This document shows, piece after piece, positions 52,602-62,135 of a DNA stretch of 64,000 nt. The DNA is from CALDTK01 sp965215215. GTDB lineage: Bacteria > Bacteroidota > Bacteroidia > Chitinophagales > Saprospiraceae. Position 1 is the stretch's first letter; every line of letters begins with the position of its first letter. The stretch spans positions 186,001 through 250,000 of the forward strand of contig OZ244043.1 of assembly GCA_965215215.1 (NCBI GenBank). The letters are read 5' to 3'. Below the pieces are notes generated by a model. It saw only the letters and a list, made by a program, of their open reading frames with translations, was not told the origin of the DNA and did no database searches. The position numbers were made by a program, and so were the translations under genes.

Positions 52602-54874
52602 AACGGGTAGCCGATGCCGAACTGGGGCTGCACCTCGTCCAATTCGAGGTAATCGAGGCCAATGCTATTCTCCGGCAACCAGGGTTTATACAGCGGGAGG
52701 GCGGCGTCGAGTCGGATGACGATCACGTCGAGGTTCAGGCGCAGACCTACACCTGTGTTCACGGCCAGTTCCTGGACGAAGTTGTTCAGCTCGAATACAC
52801 CCCGGGCTTCCCCCCCTACGGGAGGCTCGGGGTTTACGTCTTTGTAAGTCCAAATATTTCCGGCATCTACAAACACGGCGCCCTCTATAAACGGAACGAC
52901 ATCGAAGCGGTACTCCGCGTTGAGCTCGATGCGGATGTCGCCCGTGCGATCCAGGGAACCCTGCGTCTGTCCACCGGTGGTGTCGGGGGCGATCCTTCCG
53001 GGCCCGAGTCCGCGTAGGTTGAATCCGCGCATGCTGTTGGGGCCCCCCACGAAGAACTGTTCGATGTACGGAGCGACGTTGCTCTTGCCGTAGGGTATCG
53101 CGGCTCCGAGGTAGGCCCGCGTGGCGATGGCGTTCCGGTCCTTTTGAAAGGTCTTGCGGATGTCGCCGTACACCTTGCCGAACTGACTCAACACGACGTT
53201 CCCGATCTCTCCGTCGCCGTTGGCCAGTACCTGAGCTACGTTCCCCGAGGTTCGGAGCCCGGCTTCGATGGTCCAGAAGCCCCGTTTGCTAAGTGAGGCG
53301 GGCTCGGTGTAGGTGAACTTGTACTCTGCACCGATGATAGCGGTGTTGCGGAACGCCGCGAACACTCGCGGATCTCGATCGACTATCGTTTGGAAGGTAT
53401 CCGATTTGATCGCAAACCGGGTGTACGTCGCGCTCAATGGATAAAATTCGTGCGTTACGAACTGATTCGCGCGGTATTGGTACCCGAGCTTCAGGCCTAC
53501 ATTCTGAAGGTCGAAGTCTTCGCGCAGGGTGTACTGCGCGTTGAGGTTGATGAGCGTTTTCGGGATGTAGAAAGCCCCTCGTTCTAGCTTGCGGCCGTAG
53601 GGGGCGTAAAGCTTGGGCAGTCCGAGCGTGACTCCGAAATTGAATTGGGTGGCCTGAATCAGGTTCGCCCCGCTCGCTTCCTCGTTGGGTACCGCGCTCG
53701 TTTGGTACTCGACGCCTCCGCCCAGGTTGACGGAGAGATCTTCCGCCCCGTTGAACAGGTTTCGGTTGTTGTACGCGGTATTAACGCCGAAGCCCGGCCC
53801 CCCACCGGTAACCGCGGATGCGGACACGTCGACGTTCACGTCTTGGGTCTGCCCTTTGGTCAGCTGGATGTACTGATCGAGGACCGGGATCGAATCCGTT
53901 AGACGTCGCTCGAACTGGTAATTGACGAACTTAAAAATGCCCAGATCGAGCAGTTGATTGACGGTATTGTCGTAGATCTGCTTGTCGAACAGTTCTCCCT
54001 CGCGGAGCTGAACGCGCCGGGCGAGCACGGCGGGTCGAATCTTCTCCCCCGGCAGGGCTACGATAGCCATACCGCTGTGGTAGGTCGTATCGCGCGCGCC
54101 GACGGAGTCTTGTTCTAAGCTGTAATCGGGGATGATGTACGTTTCCCCGATCCTGTGCCGGAAGAGCGTGAGGCTGTCCGCGCCTTCGGCGAGTCGCATG
54201 TAGATGCCGACCCCCCCCGTGGTGGCGGAGCTATCGACGTAGTAAAAGATATTCGAAGTGGTAACGTCGTAGAAGCCGTCTCGCTGTGCGAGTTGGTCCA
54301 ATCGAGCTCGTTCCGCGTTGAGCGCCGCGATGGTGTAGTAGTCGCCCTGCTTAATCAGACTCCCGTTCCGGTGCTTGAGGATAAAGCCACCTAGTGCGGT
54401 AGAGTCCGAAGGCCAAGCGACGGTATCGATCGCACTGCGTCCGTCGGTACGTACGTCGTATTTCGCCTGCGCCCGGGCGGAGTCAATGTGGATGGTATCG
54501 TAATCGACGCGCGATCCGAAGTAACCGTGATCTTTGAGGTAGTCGGCCATTATCAATCCGGTCTGCGCGGCCTTCGCGTCGTCGTAGTACGCGGGCGGTG
54601 CGCCGAGCGTATTCCGCAACCAGTTTTTGACGCCCTTCTCCTTCTTGGGTTGGAGTTTGAACCACCACCACATCTTGAGGTTGCTCACTTGCTCCTGCCG
54701 TACGACGGCGAGCAAGGAGGTCGTAAGCGCATCACCGTCCGGGACGTTGTCGGGGTCCTCGAGCTCGACTTCGCTACCAGCGTAAATGGGTCGTTCAGCC
54801 ACCAAGTACCGTTCGACGGAACAGGCGGACAGCATGCCCACCAGCACGAGGAAAATCAGTAGGCTTTTAGGCAT
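52598..54874 (-). CDS. tamL: TamL, BamA-like lipoprotein of the TAM complex
   Basis: 758 residues. The lipobox is MLSACSVERYL after a short signal. POTRA-like domains follow (KDHGYFGSRVDYD; ALNAERARLDQLAQRDGFYDV; GELFDKQIYDNTVNQLLDLGIF). The 16-strand Omp85 barrel contains the conserved FFVGGPNSMRGFNLRGLGPG motif (RGF of strand/loop 6) and a C-terminal aromatic QFGIGYPF. Being a lipoprotein is the hallmark of Bacteroidota TamL. It pairs with TamB (56000-61006) to insert or translocate outer-membrane components. ATG at 54874 is chosen over a GTG two codons upstream. Confidence 0.92.
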   Translation of the reverse strand: MPKSLLIFLVLVGMLSACSVERYLVAERPIYAGSEVELEDPDNVPDGDALTTSLLAVVRQEQVSNLKMWWWFKLQPKKEKGVKNWLRNTLGAPPAYYDDAKAAQTGLIMADYLKDHGYFGSRVDYDTIHIDSARAQAKYDVRTDGRSAIDTVAWPSDSTALGGFILKHRNGSLIKQGDYYTIAALNAERARLDQLAQRDGFYDVTTSNIFYYVDSSATTGGVGIYMRLAEGADSLTLFRHRIGETYIIPDYSLEQDSVGARDTTYHSGMAIVALPGEKIRPAVLARRVQLREGELFDKQIYDNTVNQLLDLGIFKFVNYQFERRLTDSIPVLDQYIQLTKGQTQDVNVDVSASAVTGGGPGFGVNTAYNNRNLFNGAEDLSVNLGGGVEYQTSAVPNEEASGANLIQATQFNFGVTLGLPKLYAPYGRKLERGAFYIPKTLINLNAQYTLREDFDLQNVGLKLGYQYRANQFVTHEFYPLSATYTRFAIKSDTFQTIVDRDPRVFAAFRNTAIIGAEYKFTYTEPASLSKRGFWTIEAGLRTSGNVAQVLANGDGEIGNVVLSQFGKVYGDIRKTFQKDRNAIATRAYLGAAIPYGKSNVAPYIEQFFVGGPNSMRGFNLRGLGPGRIAPDTTGGQTQGSLDRTGDIRIELNAEYRFDVVPFIEGAVFVDAGNIWTYKDVNPEPPVGGEARGVFELNNFVQELAVNTGVGLRLNLDVIVIRLDAALPLYKPWLPENSIGLDYLELDEVQPQFGIGYPF

Positions 54875-54887
54875 ACGCACTCCAACA

Positions 54888-54902
54888 GCGGGGTTTCCCC
54901 GC
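54888..54902 (-). other. GC-rich hairpin between PA2169-type gene and tamL
   Basis: GCGGGG-TTT-CCCCGC (54888-54902) lies 14 bases upstream of the tamL ATG and just past the stop of the PA2169-type gene. It has only a weak T-rich tail on the minus strand, so partial termination or a leader structure are both possible. Confidence 0.45.
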
Positions 54903-54909
54903 CGGTTTG

Positions 54910-55359
54910 TTAGCTAACCACCGCGAGGGCGGTCATGAGGTATTCGAGGTCCTCGGCGACCTTTTTTCGCTGCTCTTCGAGGATCTGCCGCAGTTCCGGG
55001 CGGACGGTCTTGACCTCCAACACCTGATCGTACGCCCCGAGCAGACGCCGCTCGACCTGAACGGCTTCCTGTAGGATGAGCTTGTCGTCTTCGTTGGAGA
55101 AGAAGGACTTGATGTCGGTGAAGATTTCGTCGGCGGCGTCCCCGAAGGGGCGCGTCACGTTTTCGGGAATTTCGCCGAGTACCTCGATACGGTCGCGTAT
55201 ACCTTCGTAGAAGCCCTTACGCCGCGTCGCCTGTTGCTGGAAGTAGTCAATGAGCTCCTCGGAGTCCAGATTATCCTGCGTCGTGTTAAACTCTCGGTAG
55301 CTTTCGTACAGCCGGCGCTGCAGTCGGTTTAGTTCGTGTAATAGTTGCTCGAAAGCCAT
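54910..55359 (-). CDS. PA2169-family (DUF2383) four-helix bundle protein, copy 2
   Basis: 149 residues, all helical. It has the pattern of the family: YESYREFNTTQDNLDSEELIDYFQQQATRRKGFYEGIRDRIEVLG..., a short turn with GDAADEIFTDIKSFF, then QEAVQVERRLLGAYDQVLEVKTVRPELRQILEEQ. It resembles ferritin-like bundles. Such proteins are often induced by stress; no metal ligands are obvious. It is diverged from its neighbour at 55473, suggesting an old tandem duplication. Confidence 0.8.
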   Translation of the reverse strand: MAFEQLLHELNRLQRRLYESYREFNTTQDNLDSEELIDYFQQQATRRKGFYEGIRDRIEVLGEIPENVTRPFGDAADEIFTDIKSFFSNEDDKLILQEAVQVERRLLGAYDQVLEVKTVRPELRQILEEQRKKVAEDLEYLMTALAVVS

Positions 55360-55400
55360 GGGCGGGTTTGAAGGCGCGTAAGAAAGGGCCGAAATGTAAG

Positions 55401-55431
55401 CGGCCGGACCTCCCCGTAGGAGGTCCGGCCG
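55401..55431 (-). terminator. hairpin after the first PA2169-type gene
   Basis: Perfect 13-base arms CGGCCGGACCTCC (55401-55413) and their complement (55419-55431) with a 5-base loop. On the minus strand it follows the stop of the gene at 55473-55928 by 41 bases. The tail is CTTACATTTC, only weakly T-rich. That tail also resembles a -7 element (TACATTTc), so it may double as promoter for the next gene. Confidence 0.65.
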
Positions 55432-55472
55432 CCGATCGCCCGTTCGGTACGGGCACAGGGTAGAGTGTGATT

Positions 55473-55928
55473 TTAGCTGGCGGCGAAAGCGGCCTTTAGC
55501 TCGCGTACTTTAGAAAGCGCTGCCTGAATCTGCGAGCGCTGTCGGGTCACTACCGTGCGTGTACTCGCGGGTAAAGTTTCGTGCTTCAGCACGTCATCGT
55601 AGCTGGATAGGGAGCTTTCCTCACCGCGGATGACCTCGCCGATGACCGCTTTCTCGTCCTGACCGGCTAGGGCAGACTTGATATCGATCCAGAGGCGGTG
55701 AGCGTCTCCAGTGAGGCTCGTGCCTTTATCGACCTTGCCGCCGAGTTGCGCGATCTCTCCTTTGAGTTCGTGCCCGAAGTCGTAGCGCTGTTGGGCGTAT
55801 TCCTTGAACCAGCTCTTGAGCCGGGCGTCCTTCACGTCTTCAGCCGACTCCTTGTAGCCTTTTTCGGCGTCGTAGCTCGCAGTGATGAGGTCGTTTAGGG
55901 CGTCGACGATTTTATTGGCATCAGCCAT
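55473..55928 (-). CDS. PA2169-family (DUF2383) four-helix bundle protein, copy 1
   Basis: 151 residues matching the typical form: IVDALNDLITASYDAEKGYKESAEDVKDARLKSWFKEYAQQRYDFGHELKGEIAQLGG, GDAHRLWIDIKSALAGQDEKAVIGEVIRGEESSLSSYDDVL. It is a predicted soluble helical bundle of the stress-associated PA2169 family. It lies between tamB and tamL on the same strand, an arrangement whose meaning is unclear. Confidence 0.87.
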   Translation of the reverse strand: MADANKIVDALNDLITASYDAEKGYKESAEDVKDARLKSWFKEYAQQRYDFGHELKGEIAQLGGKVDKGTSLTGDAHRLWIDIKSALAGQDEKAVIGEVIRGEESSLSSYDDVLKHETLPASTRTVVTRQRSQIQAALSKVRELKAAFAAS

Positions 55929-55999
55929 GGGTAGGTGTTTTAAGGGTGTGCTTGATAAAGCGACGCCAAAGAAGAGTTGTTCACCGGTGCAGCCGCTGA

Positions 56000-58900
56000 C
56001 TAGTCAAACTTTTTTTGGAACGACACGCCGGTACCGACCTTATAAGAGTTCGACGAGCTGAGCGCGTCATTGGCGGGCTGACGGAAGACGCGCAGCTTGT
56101 AGTGGCCGGGTTCATCCAAAAGATAGCTCAGCACGAAACTGGTTTGAATAGCTGACGTGTTCGCGCCTCCGGCGGCGGAGTTCGTACCGGACTGTACGTC
56201 TAGCTCACTACCGATCGTAAGGATCAGTCGATCGTCCATGAGGGATTTGCTTACATCGATGTTTCCCTTGGTAGTTCGATTCTCGGCGTAGTCGTTTTCG
56301 TAGCTCTCTACACCTACATTGATATCTACGCCTTTGATAATATCATCAGCGAGACGGTTCAGCTGGTCGGAAACTATATTACTCAGGGAGCCGATAGCAG
56401 CATCAGCGACCGCACCGCTCGGTTTGTTGCCTCCCGAGCTCGCTCCCTGGATCTTGAAGCCACCAAGTACTAACAAACTGACAGCTTGTGCGTACAGCTC
56501 AGTTTGATTCTGCCTCAATTGCGCCAACTTCCTCTCTACTATACCAGACGATACGGTACCGTTTTCATTGGGTAGTTCAATCGATAATCCAATCTCCGGC
56601 GCAGCGATATCTCCCTTGATTCCCATAATTACGTTGACAGGCTGACGCTTCTTGGCCGCCAATGCTTCAGAAGAATTAGGGTCATTAACCTCAGCTTCGA
56701 TCAACGGAAAAGTCGTCGTCTGTACAGTTGATATCGCCCGAATATTGAACCTACTATCCAATGGGTCCCCTACAAATTGGATTACACTTCCTTCTTCGAT
56801 GTCAAACAATAGCTTCTTCAAGTTAAGTCCCGAAGCCCCCACCGTCAGCTGGTAAGTACCCTCAGTTATAGTATACGCTCCGGAGAGCAGCATACTACCA
56901 TTCGGATTCATTTGCAGAAGCATATCCGAGTTACCCCTAACCTCCAGCTCATCACCGGTTATTGGATCTATGATCACGTGAGCCGTAGCATCGTCCGACA
57001 GCTTCAACTGTAGACCTAAATCTAGACCCAGTGCATTCGCTTGGTACACGTCGTCTAGAGATTGCGACGTATCCTGCGGCAGTCTGGTTGGATCGGCGTA
57101 AATAACCCAATCTTCCTCGCTTACCCCATTCGTGCTGATCAAGGGTTGTACGTAAACTTCCGTACCATCTTTCGTCTCGGCAACTACCCTCACTTTAGGA
57201 TCATCGATGTTACCCGTGATATCGACCTTAGCGCCAACGACAGCCTGCCCGTAGTAGAGTGCGTCCACGGCGGCATCGGTATTCAATACCCTAAACTCAT
57301 CCGTACGAAGTTGCAGATCGAAGTTAAAATTGGTGAAGTAATCGTGCGTAATCTTCCCCGACAGGGTAGCTTCCCGACCCGCAGAATCGGTCACTACGAA
57401 TTTTCCGAAGTCTAGCTGAGATTCGGAGAAGTCGATGCGACTGTCAGCGATGCCGAGATCGATGCCGAGTAGATCGTACGTCGTGCGCGCCTCGTCGAAT
57501 CCGGCGTAACCGACTACCGAAGGCTGCTCCACCGTACCGCCGATCTTCATGTTGGCTTTGAAGATGCCGGAGCTGTTCGAGAGTATGCCGGTAGCCAGCG
57601 GATCGATGAGCCGGAGTTCCACCTTTTCGATATCGGCGTTGATCGCGAGCGCTCCGTCTTTGATCCCGTACGTACCGCCGACGTTGACGTCGTTGAGCGG
57701 TCCGTGCAGACCTACGTCTACGTTTAAAATCTCGGTCGAAGTTTTCGTGTCCGCCTTAAGCGTCAGCTTGCCCACCTCCTGCTCGTTGAGTACGATCTCG
57801 TCGATACTCATGTCGGCAGCGTAGTACATATCGTTATTCGGATCTCTTACTTCCAAGTCTCCGTTCACCCGCCCGGTAAGCGAGAAGTCCTCAGTTTGTA
57901 TGAGCTGAGCAACCTCGTTTAGATCGAAGTTGTCGATCCGAACGGTAAGCGGAGCTATATCTACATCCCCGCTCTCGTCCGTGGATCGTACGGCGATACT
58001 TTGTTCGTCCTTGCGGAAAACCAGATCTCGGATGTACAAGTAATTGGCGAAGTACTCGATGTAGTTGTTTCGATCGACCTTCCAGGTCTGCCCCGCGATC
58101 TCCAAGTCGCGATTCATGCGAATCTCGTAACGCTGCTTCTCGTTTTGCGTGACGCGAATACCCGTACCGAGCAGCAGGGAATCCTCCACGACGTACGCTT
58201 CGAGGTCCATCCGTAGACTGTCGTCACCTAAGCCCAGGTTGACCAAAGCCAGGTGAATCTTTTGCCCACCCGCATTGATTCCCCCCGTGCGCAGCTTGAG
58301 TAGCATCTCGCTCGCATCGCCCCCGATATCCAGTAAGATGGTATCGATCCGGTTACCTCCGTAATCTAGATTCGGGAGGAAAAACCGGCCCAACAACTCC
58401 TTCTCCCGCGTATCGAAAGTGCCTACGAGACTAGCGGTATCCAAACGCTTTAAGTTCGGGTCGAACATATTGACGAACTCAACCGGATCGTGCAGCTCCA
58501 AGCTGTAGGCGAACTTCTGATCCGTGAGTACGGGTTTATCGGTCGGTTCTATCGCCAACTCGTTGGGCGTGTCTTTAGGGCTCACGTAATCGTTGATCGG
58601 GAAGAAATCGTTGACGTAATTCGTCAAAAGCGGAGCCAGATCAGCGGTGTAGTACTTACCGATAATGCTCGCGGTGAGGATGGGCGAGTTGACCGCCAGG
58701 AACCGACCGTTCGTCGTATCACCGGCGCGCAGCAGTAAGCTATCGAGCAGTACGTAATTCGCCGAATCTTGTAGATAGAGGCTGTCTATGCGGAAGCCCC
58801 CAACCAAGTTGTCGGCGTTGTTACCCCTAAGTTTCGACGTGACGCCCAGCTTGACCCCGAGTGGCGTCGGGTAAAAGCCGAGGGGTTGGAGCGCTAGGGT

Positions 58901-61006
58901 ATCCACGTTGGCCACGAAGTCCACGGCGGGGATTGTATCGCTGAAGTCGAGCAGTCCCTTGAACTGAAATTTCACGTTCGGATCGTCCATCCGCGCCTGT
59001 CCATTGAAGCGCTGCTCCGCTACCTTGCCGTTCACGTACACGTCGTGGTAGGTGTAGTCTTGGTAGGTGAAGGACTCGATACGTGTGTCCAGCTGGCTGG
59101 CGATTGCCTCCGGGGAGAGGCCCTCGCCGTCGACATCGAGCTTCATCGTGAGGGTTCCGATCGTGGAGTCCTGCAGTAAGGCGCCGACGTCGAACGAGTC
59201 GATCGCAATCGTTCCCGCGTAGCTGCCGTCCGTATAATCCTCGTTAAACTTCGCGGCGATGTCCTGGGTGGACGACCCGATGTCCGTAGCGAGTTCTCCC
59301 TCGAGGGCGAAGTCGGTAAGCGTACCCTGGTACGTCCCGGAAAAATCTACGTCGCCGAGGGCCTGGGCGTCGACGCCGAGGCTATCGGGAATGAAGCCAG
59401 CGAGCTCCTCGGTGTTCGTGGTGAGGGATTTGACGACGGCGTCGATGTAGAGCGAGTTGGGATCACTCAAGTTCTGGGCGGAGATATCTCCACGGAATCC
59501 CGTCCGGCCGGAGGTCCGTAACGCGAGGTTACGCCCTCGGAAGTCATTCGTCGTTCCGCTGAGGGCGCCGCTCAGGTCGAACGCCCCGAAGCCCGCCAGC
59601 TCGGGCGGCAGGCCGAGACCCTCGGTGTACCGATTGAGCTCCGCGTAGCTGCTGGTGAGTTTGCCGAGCTGTAAGTCGTAGCTGAGTCGGTCGGGGTCGG
59701 TGGGGTTGTTGAGTACCCCGGCCACCTGAAGCTCGGTACGCTCGCCGAGTCGGACCGCGATCTCCTCGAGCGTGAGTACCGCGAGGGTCCCGTGCACCCG
59801 ACCGTCGAGTCGGAGCGGCCCGGTAGCGTCTAGATTTAAGCCAGCGTCCGCGAGCGTGGGGGCCAACAGCTTCACATCGGCAAACGCTACCTCCGTATCG
59901 TCGAAAGTGAGGTCGACTTCGGTTGCCGGGTCGGCTGCGGTTAGGGAAGCGAAGTCGGGGTACGCCAGTTCTGCATCGACGGAGATTCGCGAGGCAGGAG
60001 TAGCGATGTTAAGGCCCCGAAGCGTGAGCGCCTGATCGGTAACGTTGAGCCCGAACGCGAGCTCGTCGAGCGCCACACCGCTCCTCTCGCGAAACGTGAG
60101 CGATCGCCAATCGAGTGCGAGGCGCGTACTGTCCCAAACGAAGTCCTGCGCCTTGGCTTCGAGGTCGGCGATCGCGATGTTGCCCGGGTCTATCCCGCTC
60201 GCCACTTCCGGACTATTCTGGTTTCGATACGCAAAATTGATGTCGCTTAGCTCCAGATCGTCGACCGTGATCGGGAGGCCGGCGTACGGGAACACGGTGG
60301 CTGCTTGACCCGCCGCCGAAGTATCGCTCGCGACGGCCAACACCGCCGTCCCGGTGGAATCTCGCCGGAGCAGCTGGTAACTACCGTCCAAGCCGTCGAT
60401 CAAGACGTCGTCGATGCCGACGGCGAAATCTTCGAGATCGAGCGTACCGATGTCGACCTTGAACTGGCGTAGAGATGCGTTTAAATCAGATCCGGCAACC
60501 TCATCGAGGAGGCGGACCCGCGTGTTGGTCAGATCGACAGTCTGCAGTCCGAAAGTGAATGCCGACTGACTCGTATCGACCTGCGCCGTATCCGCGGGCG
60601 CGAATGCGTCGAGGATAAATTGGTAATTGAAGGCCGAGTCACCCCTCAGCTGATAGGCGTTTACGACCGCCCCGTCGAGCGAAATCTCGTCGATGAATAT
60701 TTCTTTCCCGAGCAGACTGAACACCCCGATGTCTACACTCAATTCGTTGGCGTACAGCAGGGTGTCGCCGGCTAAGTCCTCGACGTAAATGCCCTCGACG
60801 TTCGCTACGTCGAAGAAATTTATGTTGACGTGCTCGATGTCCACCTCAGCCCCACCGAGCGTCTGTTCGATGGTCGGGATAGCGTAGCCCAGTATCCGAT
60901 TCTGAACCGACGGCAGTTGGATGGCCAGGACCAGAATGAGGAGTAGCAGAAGCAAAACGCCAATGATCCACGCGAGGACCTTGGCCGTAATTTTTAGGTA
61001 ACGCAT
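56000..61006 (-). CDS. tamB: TamB, translocation and assembly module inner-membrane protein
   Basis: 1668 residues. One N-terminal transmembrane helix (VLAWIIGVLLLLLLILVLAIQLP) is followed by an AsmA-like start (SVQNRILGYAIPTIEQTLGGAEVDIEHV). A very long beta-rich periplasmic body leads to the C-terminal DUF490/TamB domain (DRLILTIGSELDVQSG...YLLDEPGHYKLRVFRQPANDALSSS, then GTGVSFQKKFD). TamB spans the periplasm and works with TamL. The base composition of its 3' third (~56300-57300) is somewhat more AT-rich than neighbours, but codons read normally. ATG at 61006 is chosen. Confidence 0.93.
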   Translation of the reverse strand: MRYLKITAKVLAWIIGVLLLLLLILVLAIQLPSVQNRILGYAIPTIEQTLGGAEVDIEHVNINFFDVANVEGIYVEDLAGDTLLYANELSVDIGVFSLLGKEIFIDEISLDGAVVNAYQLRGDSAFNYQFILDAFAPADTAQVDTSQSAFTFGLQTVDLTNTRVRLLDEVAGSDLNASLRQFKVDIGTLDLEDFAVGIDDVLIDGLDGSYQLLRRDSTGTAVLAVASDTSAAGQAATVFPYAGLPITVDDLELSDINFAYRNQNSPEVASGIDPGNIAIADLEAKAQDFVWDSTRLALDWRSLTFRERSGVALDELAFGLNVTDQALTLRGLNIATPASRISVDAELAYPDFASLTAADPATEVDLTFDDTEVAFADVKLLAPTLADAGLNLDATGPLRLDGRVHGTLAVLTLEEIAVRLGERTELQVAGVLNNPTDPDRLSYDLQLGKLTSSYAELNRYTEGLGLPPELAGFGAFDLSGALSGTTNDFRGRNLALRTSGRTGFRGDISAQNLSDPNSLYIDAVVKSLTTNTEELAGFIPDSLGVDAQALGDVDFSGTYQGTLTDFALEGELATDIGSSTQDIAAKFNEDYTDGSYAGTIAIDSFDVGALLQDSTIGTLTMKLDVDGEGLSPEAIASQLDTRIESFTYQDYTYHDVYVNGKVAEQRFNGQARMDDPNVKFQFKGLLDFSDTIPAVDFVANVDTLALQPLGFYPTPLGVKLGVTSKLRGNNADNLVGGFRIDSLYLQDSANYVLLDSLLLRAGDTTNGRFLAVNSPILTASIIGKYYTADLAPLLTNYVNDFFPINDYVSPKDTPNELAIEPTDKPVLTDQKFAYSLELHDPVEFVNMFDPNLKRLDTASLVGTFDTREKELLGRFFLPNLDYGGNRIDTILLDIGGDASEMLLKLRTGGINAGGQKIHLALVNLGLGDDSLRMDLEAYVVEDSLLLGTGIRVTQNEKQRYEIRMNRDLEIAGQTWKVDRNNYIEYFANYLYIRDLVFRKDEQSIAVRSTDESGDVDIAPLTVRIDNFDLNEVAQLIQTEDFSLTGRVNGDLEVRDPNNDMYYAADMSIDEIVLNEQEVGKLTLKADTKTSTEILNVDVGLHGPLNDVNVGGTYGIKDGALAINADIEKVELRLIDPLATGILSNSSGIFKANMKIGGTVEQPSVVGYAGFDEARTTYDLLGIDLGIADSRIDFSESQLDFGKFVVTDSAGREATLSGKITHDYFTNFNFDLQLRTDEFRVLNTDAAVDALYYGQAVVGAKVDITGNIDDPKVRVVAETKDGTEVYVQPLISTNGVSEEDWVIYADPTRLPQDTSQSLDDVYQANALGLDLGLQLKLSDDATAHVIIDPITGDELEVRGNSDMLLQMNPNGSMLLSGAYTITEGTYQLTVGASGLNLKKLLFDIEEGSVIQFVGDPLDSRFNIRAISTVQTTTFPLIEAEVNDPNSSEALAAKKRQPVNVIMGIKGDIAAPEIGLSIELPNENGTVSSGIVERKLAQLRQNQTELYAQAVSLLVLGGFKIQGASSGGNKPSGAVADAAIGSLSNIVSDQLNRLADDIIKGVDINVGVESYENDYAENRTTKGNIDVSKSLMDDRLILTIGSELDVQSGTNSAAGGANTSAIQTSFVLSYLLDEPGHYKLRVFRQPANDALSSSNSYKVGTGVSFQKKFD

Positions 61007-61015
61007 ACGCAGCAA

Positions 61016-61089
61016 AGAGTAACCCCCACGGCTTCCGGGCGGTTCGGGCCGTAGAGGCAAGACGCACGGATGGTCACGGGGGTTACTCT
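61016..61089 (-). promoter_or_regulatory. long stem-loop in the tamB leader
   Basis: Perfect 12-base arms AGAGTAACCCCC (61016-61027) and GGGGGTTACTCT (61078-61089) with a 50-base loop, 9 bases upstream of the tamB ATG. It would sit in the 5' leader of tamB if transcription begins upstream of 61090, and could sequester the start region. A second 6-base dyad (GTACAC...GTGTAC, 61100-61122) lies just beyond. Confidence 0.6.
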
Positions 61090-61135
61090 AACGCTCGACG
61101 TACACGCGAACTTTCGGTGTACGACCGTCGGTGGG

Positions 61136-61624
61136 TCACACCGAGAGCTTCTCGTTTTCCGAAGCGGAATAATCCCCGCCCACCACGGCGGTCGCCGCGA
61201 TCTTGGCGAAGGTGATGAGCTTCGAGTCGGTGTCATCCCAGAACTCGACCTCGCTGACGTCCACGCAAATTAAAGTCGCCTCCGGATCCTCCGGACCGTC
61301 GAACCAAGCGTCTAGAAATTTGGAGTAGTAATCCTTCTTGCGGGCCATGTCGTCCACGAGGCGGGCGGTACCACTCGCGGACACGTAGGCGGAGTCCCCC
61401 GGTTTCGAGTACGCTACGTTCACCTGGCGATCGTGGTAAATTTCCCTAACCTTGGCGGTGTGCTGCTTCGTGAAGAACCAGAGCTTTCCGTCGTCGTCGA
61501 CCTTGCTCGTAGACATCGGGCGGGACCGCAGGGTCCCCAACTGGGCGTCGGAGGTAACGAGCATGCCCTCGCGTATGTCTTGCACCAGCTCACGGTACTT
61601 CTGTAGCATCTTGGCGTCTTCCAT
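61136..61624 (-). CDS. pyridoxamine 5'-phosphate oxidase-like (general stress protein 26-type) protein
   Basis: 162 residues with the FMN-binding split-barrel pattern: GMLVTSDAQLGTLRSRPMSTSKVDDDGKLWFFTKQHTAKVREI, VNVAYSKPGDSAYVSASGTARLVDD. Its C-terminus (LITFAKIAATAVVGGDYSASENEKLSV) is the general-stress-protein-26 form. FMN binding is predicted; the reaction is unknown. ATG at 61624 is preferred; a short A-rich leader precedes it. Confidence 0.87.
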   Translation of the reverse strand: MEDAKMLQKYRELVQDIREGMLVTSDAQLGTLRSRPMSTSKVDDDGKLWFFTKQHTAKVREIYHDRQVNVAYSKPGDSAYVSASGTARLVDDMARKKDYYSKFLDAWFDGPEDPEATLICVDVSEVEFWDDTDSKLITFAKIAATAVVGGDYSASENEKLSV

Positions 61625-61651
61625 TCGGTTTTTTATTTTTAGCAATTTGCT

Positions 61652-61858
61652 TTAGGCGCTCGGTGAACCGGACTTCTCCTGCTCGTCGCCGTGGCCCTGT
61701 GCATTGTCGCCAACGGGGCCTAAGTCTTCTTCGCCGGCGGTGTCGTCGGCGGCGTGGTCCTGGCGCCCGTAGCCGCGCGAAGGGGTGGTCTGGCCCGGTC
61801 CGCGGTTATCGTCGGCGGCCTGCTCGGGGTGCGGATCTTTCTCTTTGTCGTCGTTCAT
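61652..61858 (-). CDS. small acidic, disordered protein, unknown
   Basis: 68 residues (MNDDKEKDPHPEQAADDNRGPGQTTPSRGYGRQDHAADD...), almost without hydrophobic residues and rich in Asp, Glu, Gly and Gln. It is probably disordered. It lies between the GSP26-type and DUF2945 genes on the same strand with short gaps and may belong to the same stress-linked unit. The coding call rests on its open frame and position. Confidence 0.5.
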   Translation of the reverse strand: MNDDKEKDPHPEQAADDNRGPGQTTPSRGYGRQDHAADDTAGEEDLGPVGDNAQGHGDEQEKSGSPSA

Positions 61859-61874
61859 CGGGTGTTGTATCGGA

Positions 61875-62087
61875 TTAGTCTACACGCTCTACCTCGGAGC
61901 TCAGCTTGAGCACCTCGTCGCCGTCCTCCTGCTCGATCAGGAGCGCCTTGTTGTCGGGGCTCCCGTTTTTGGTAACCTCGCTGCCTTTGAGCTTGCGGGT
62001 CACCTTCTCCTCGAAGGTATCGGTGACTTTCCCGGTGGCGGTCCCGTTGCCCCAGGACCATTTGACGGTGGTGCCTTTGCGGATCAT
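61875..62087 (-). CDS. DUF2945 (HVA1/TUDOR-like) protein
   Basis: 70 residues: KGTTVKWSWGNGTATGKVTDTFEEKVTRKLKGSEVTKNGSPDNKALLIEQEDGDEVLKLSSEVER. This matches the short bacterial DUF2945 beta-barrel, also called hypervirulence-associated TUDOR domain. Function is unknown; it is often found near stress genes. It lies 16 bases upstream of the small acidic-protein gene on the same strand. Confidence 0.87.
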   Translation of the reverse strand: MIRKGTTVKWSWGNGTATGKVTDTFEEKVTRKLKGSEVTKNGSPDNKALLIEQEDGDEVLKLSSEVERVD

Positions 62088-62135
62088 GCGTAGAGTATGT
62101 TAGGCGGGGCGGCTCTGTTCGCTACCCCGCCCGAC

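Noticed and set aside
56300..57300. AT-richer 3' third of tamB as horizontally acquired
   Set aside because: The frame and C-terminal TamB domain are continuous and normal; likely local variation.
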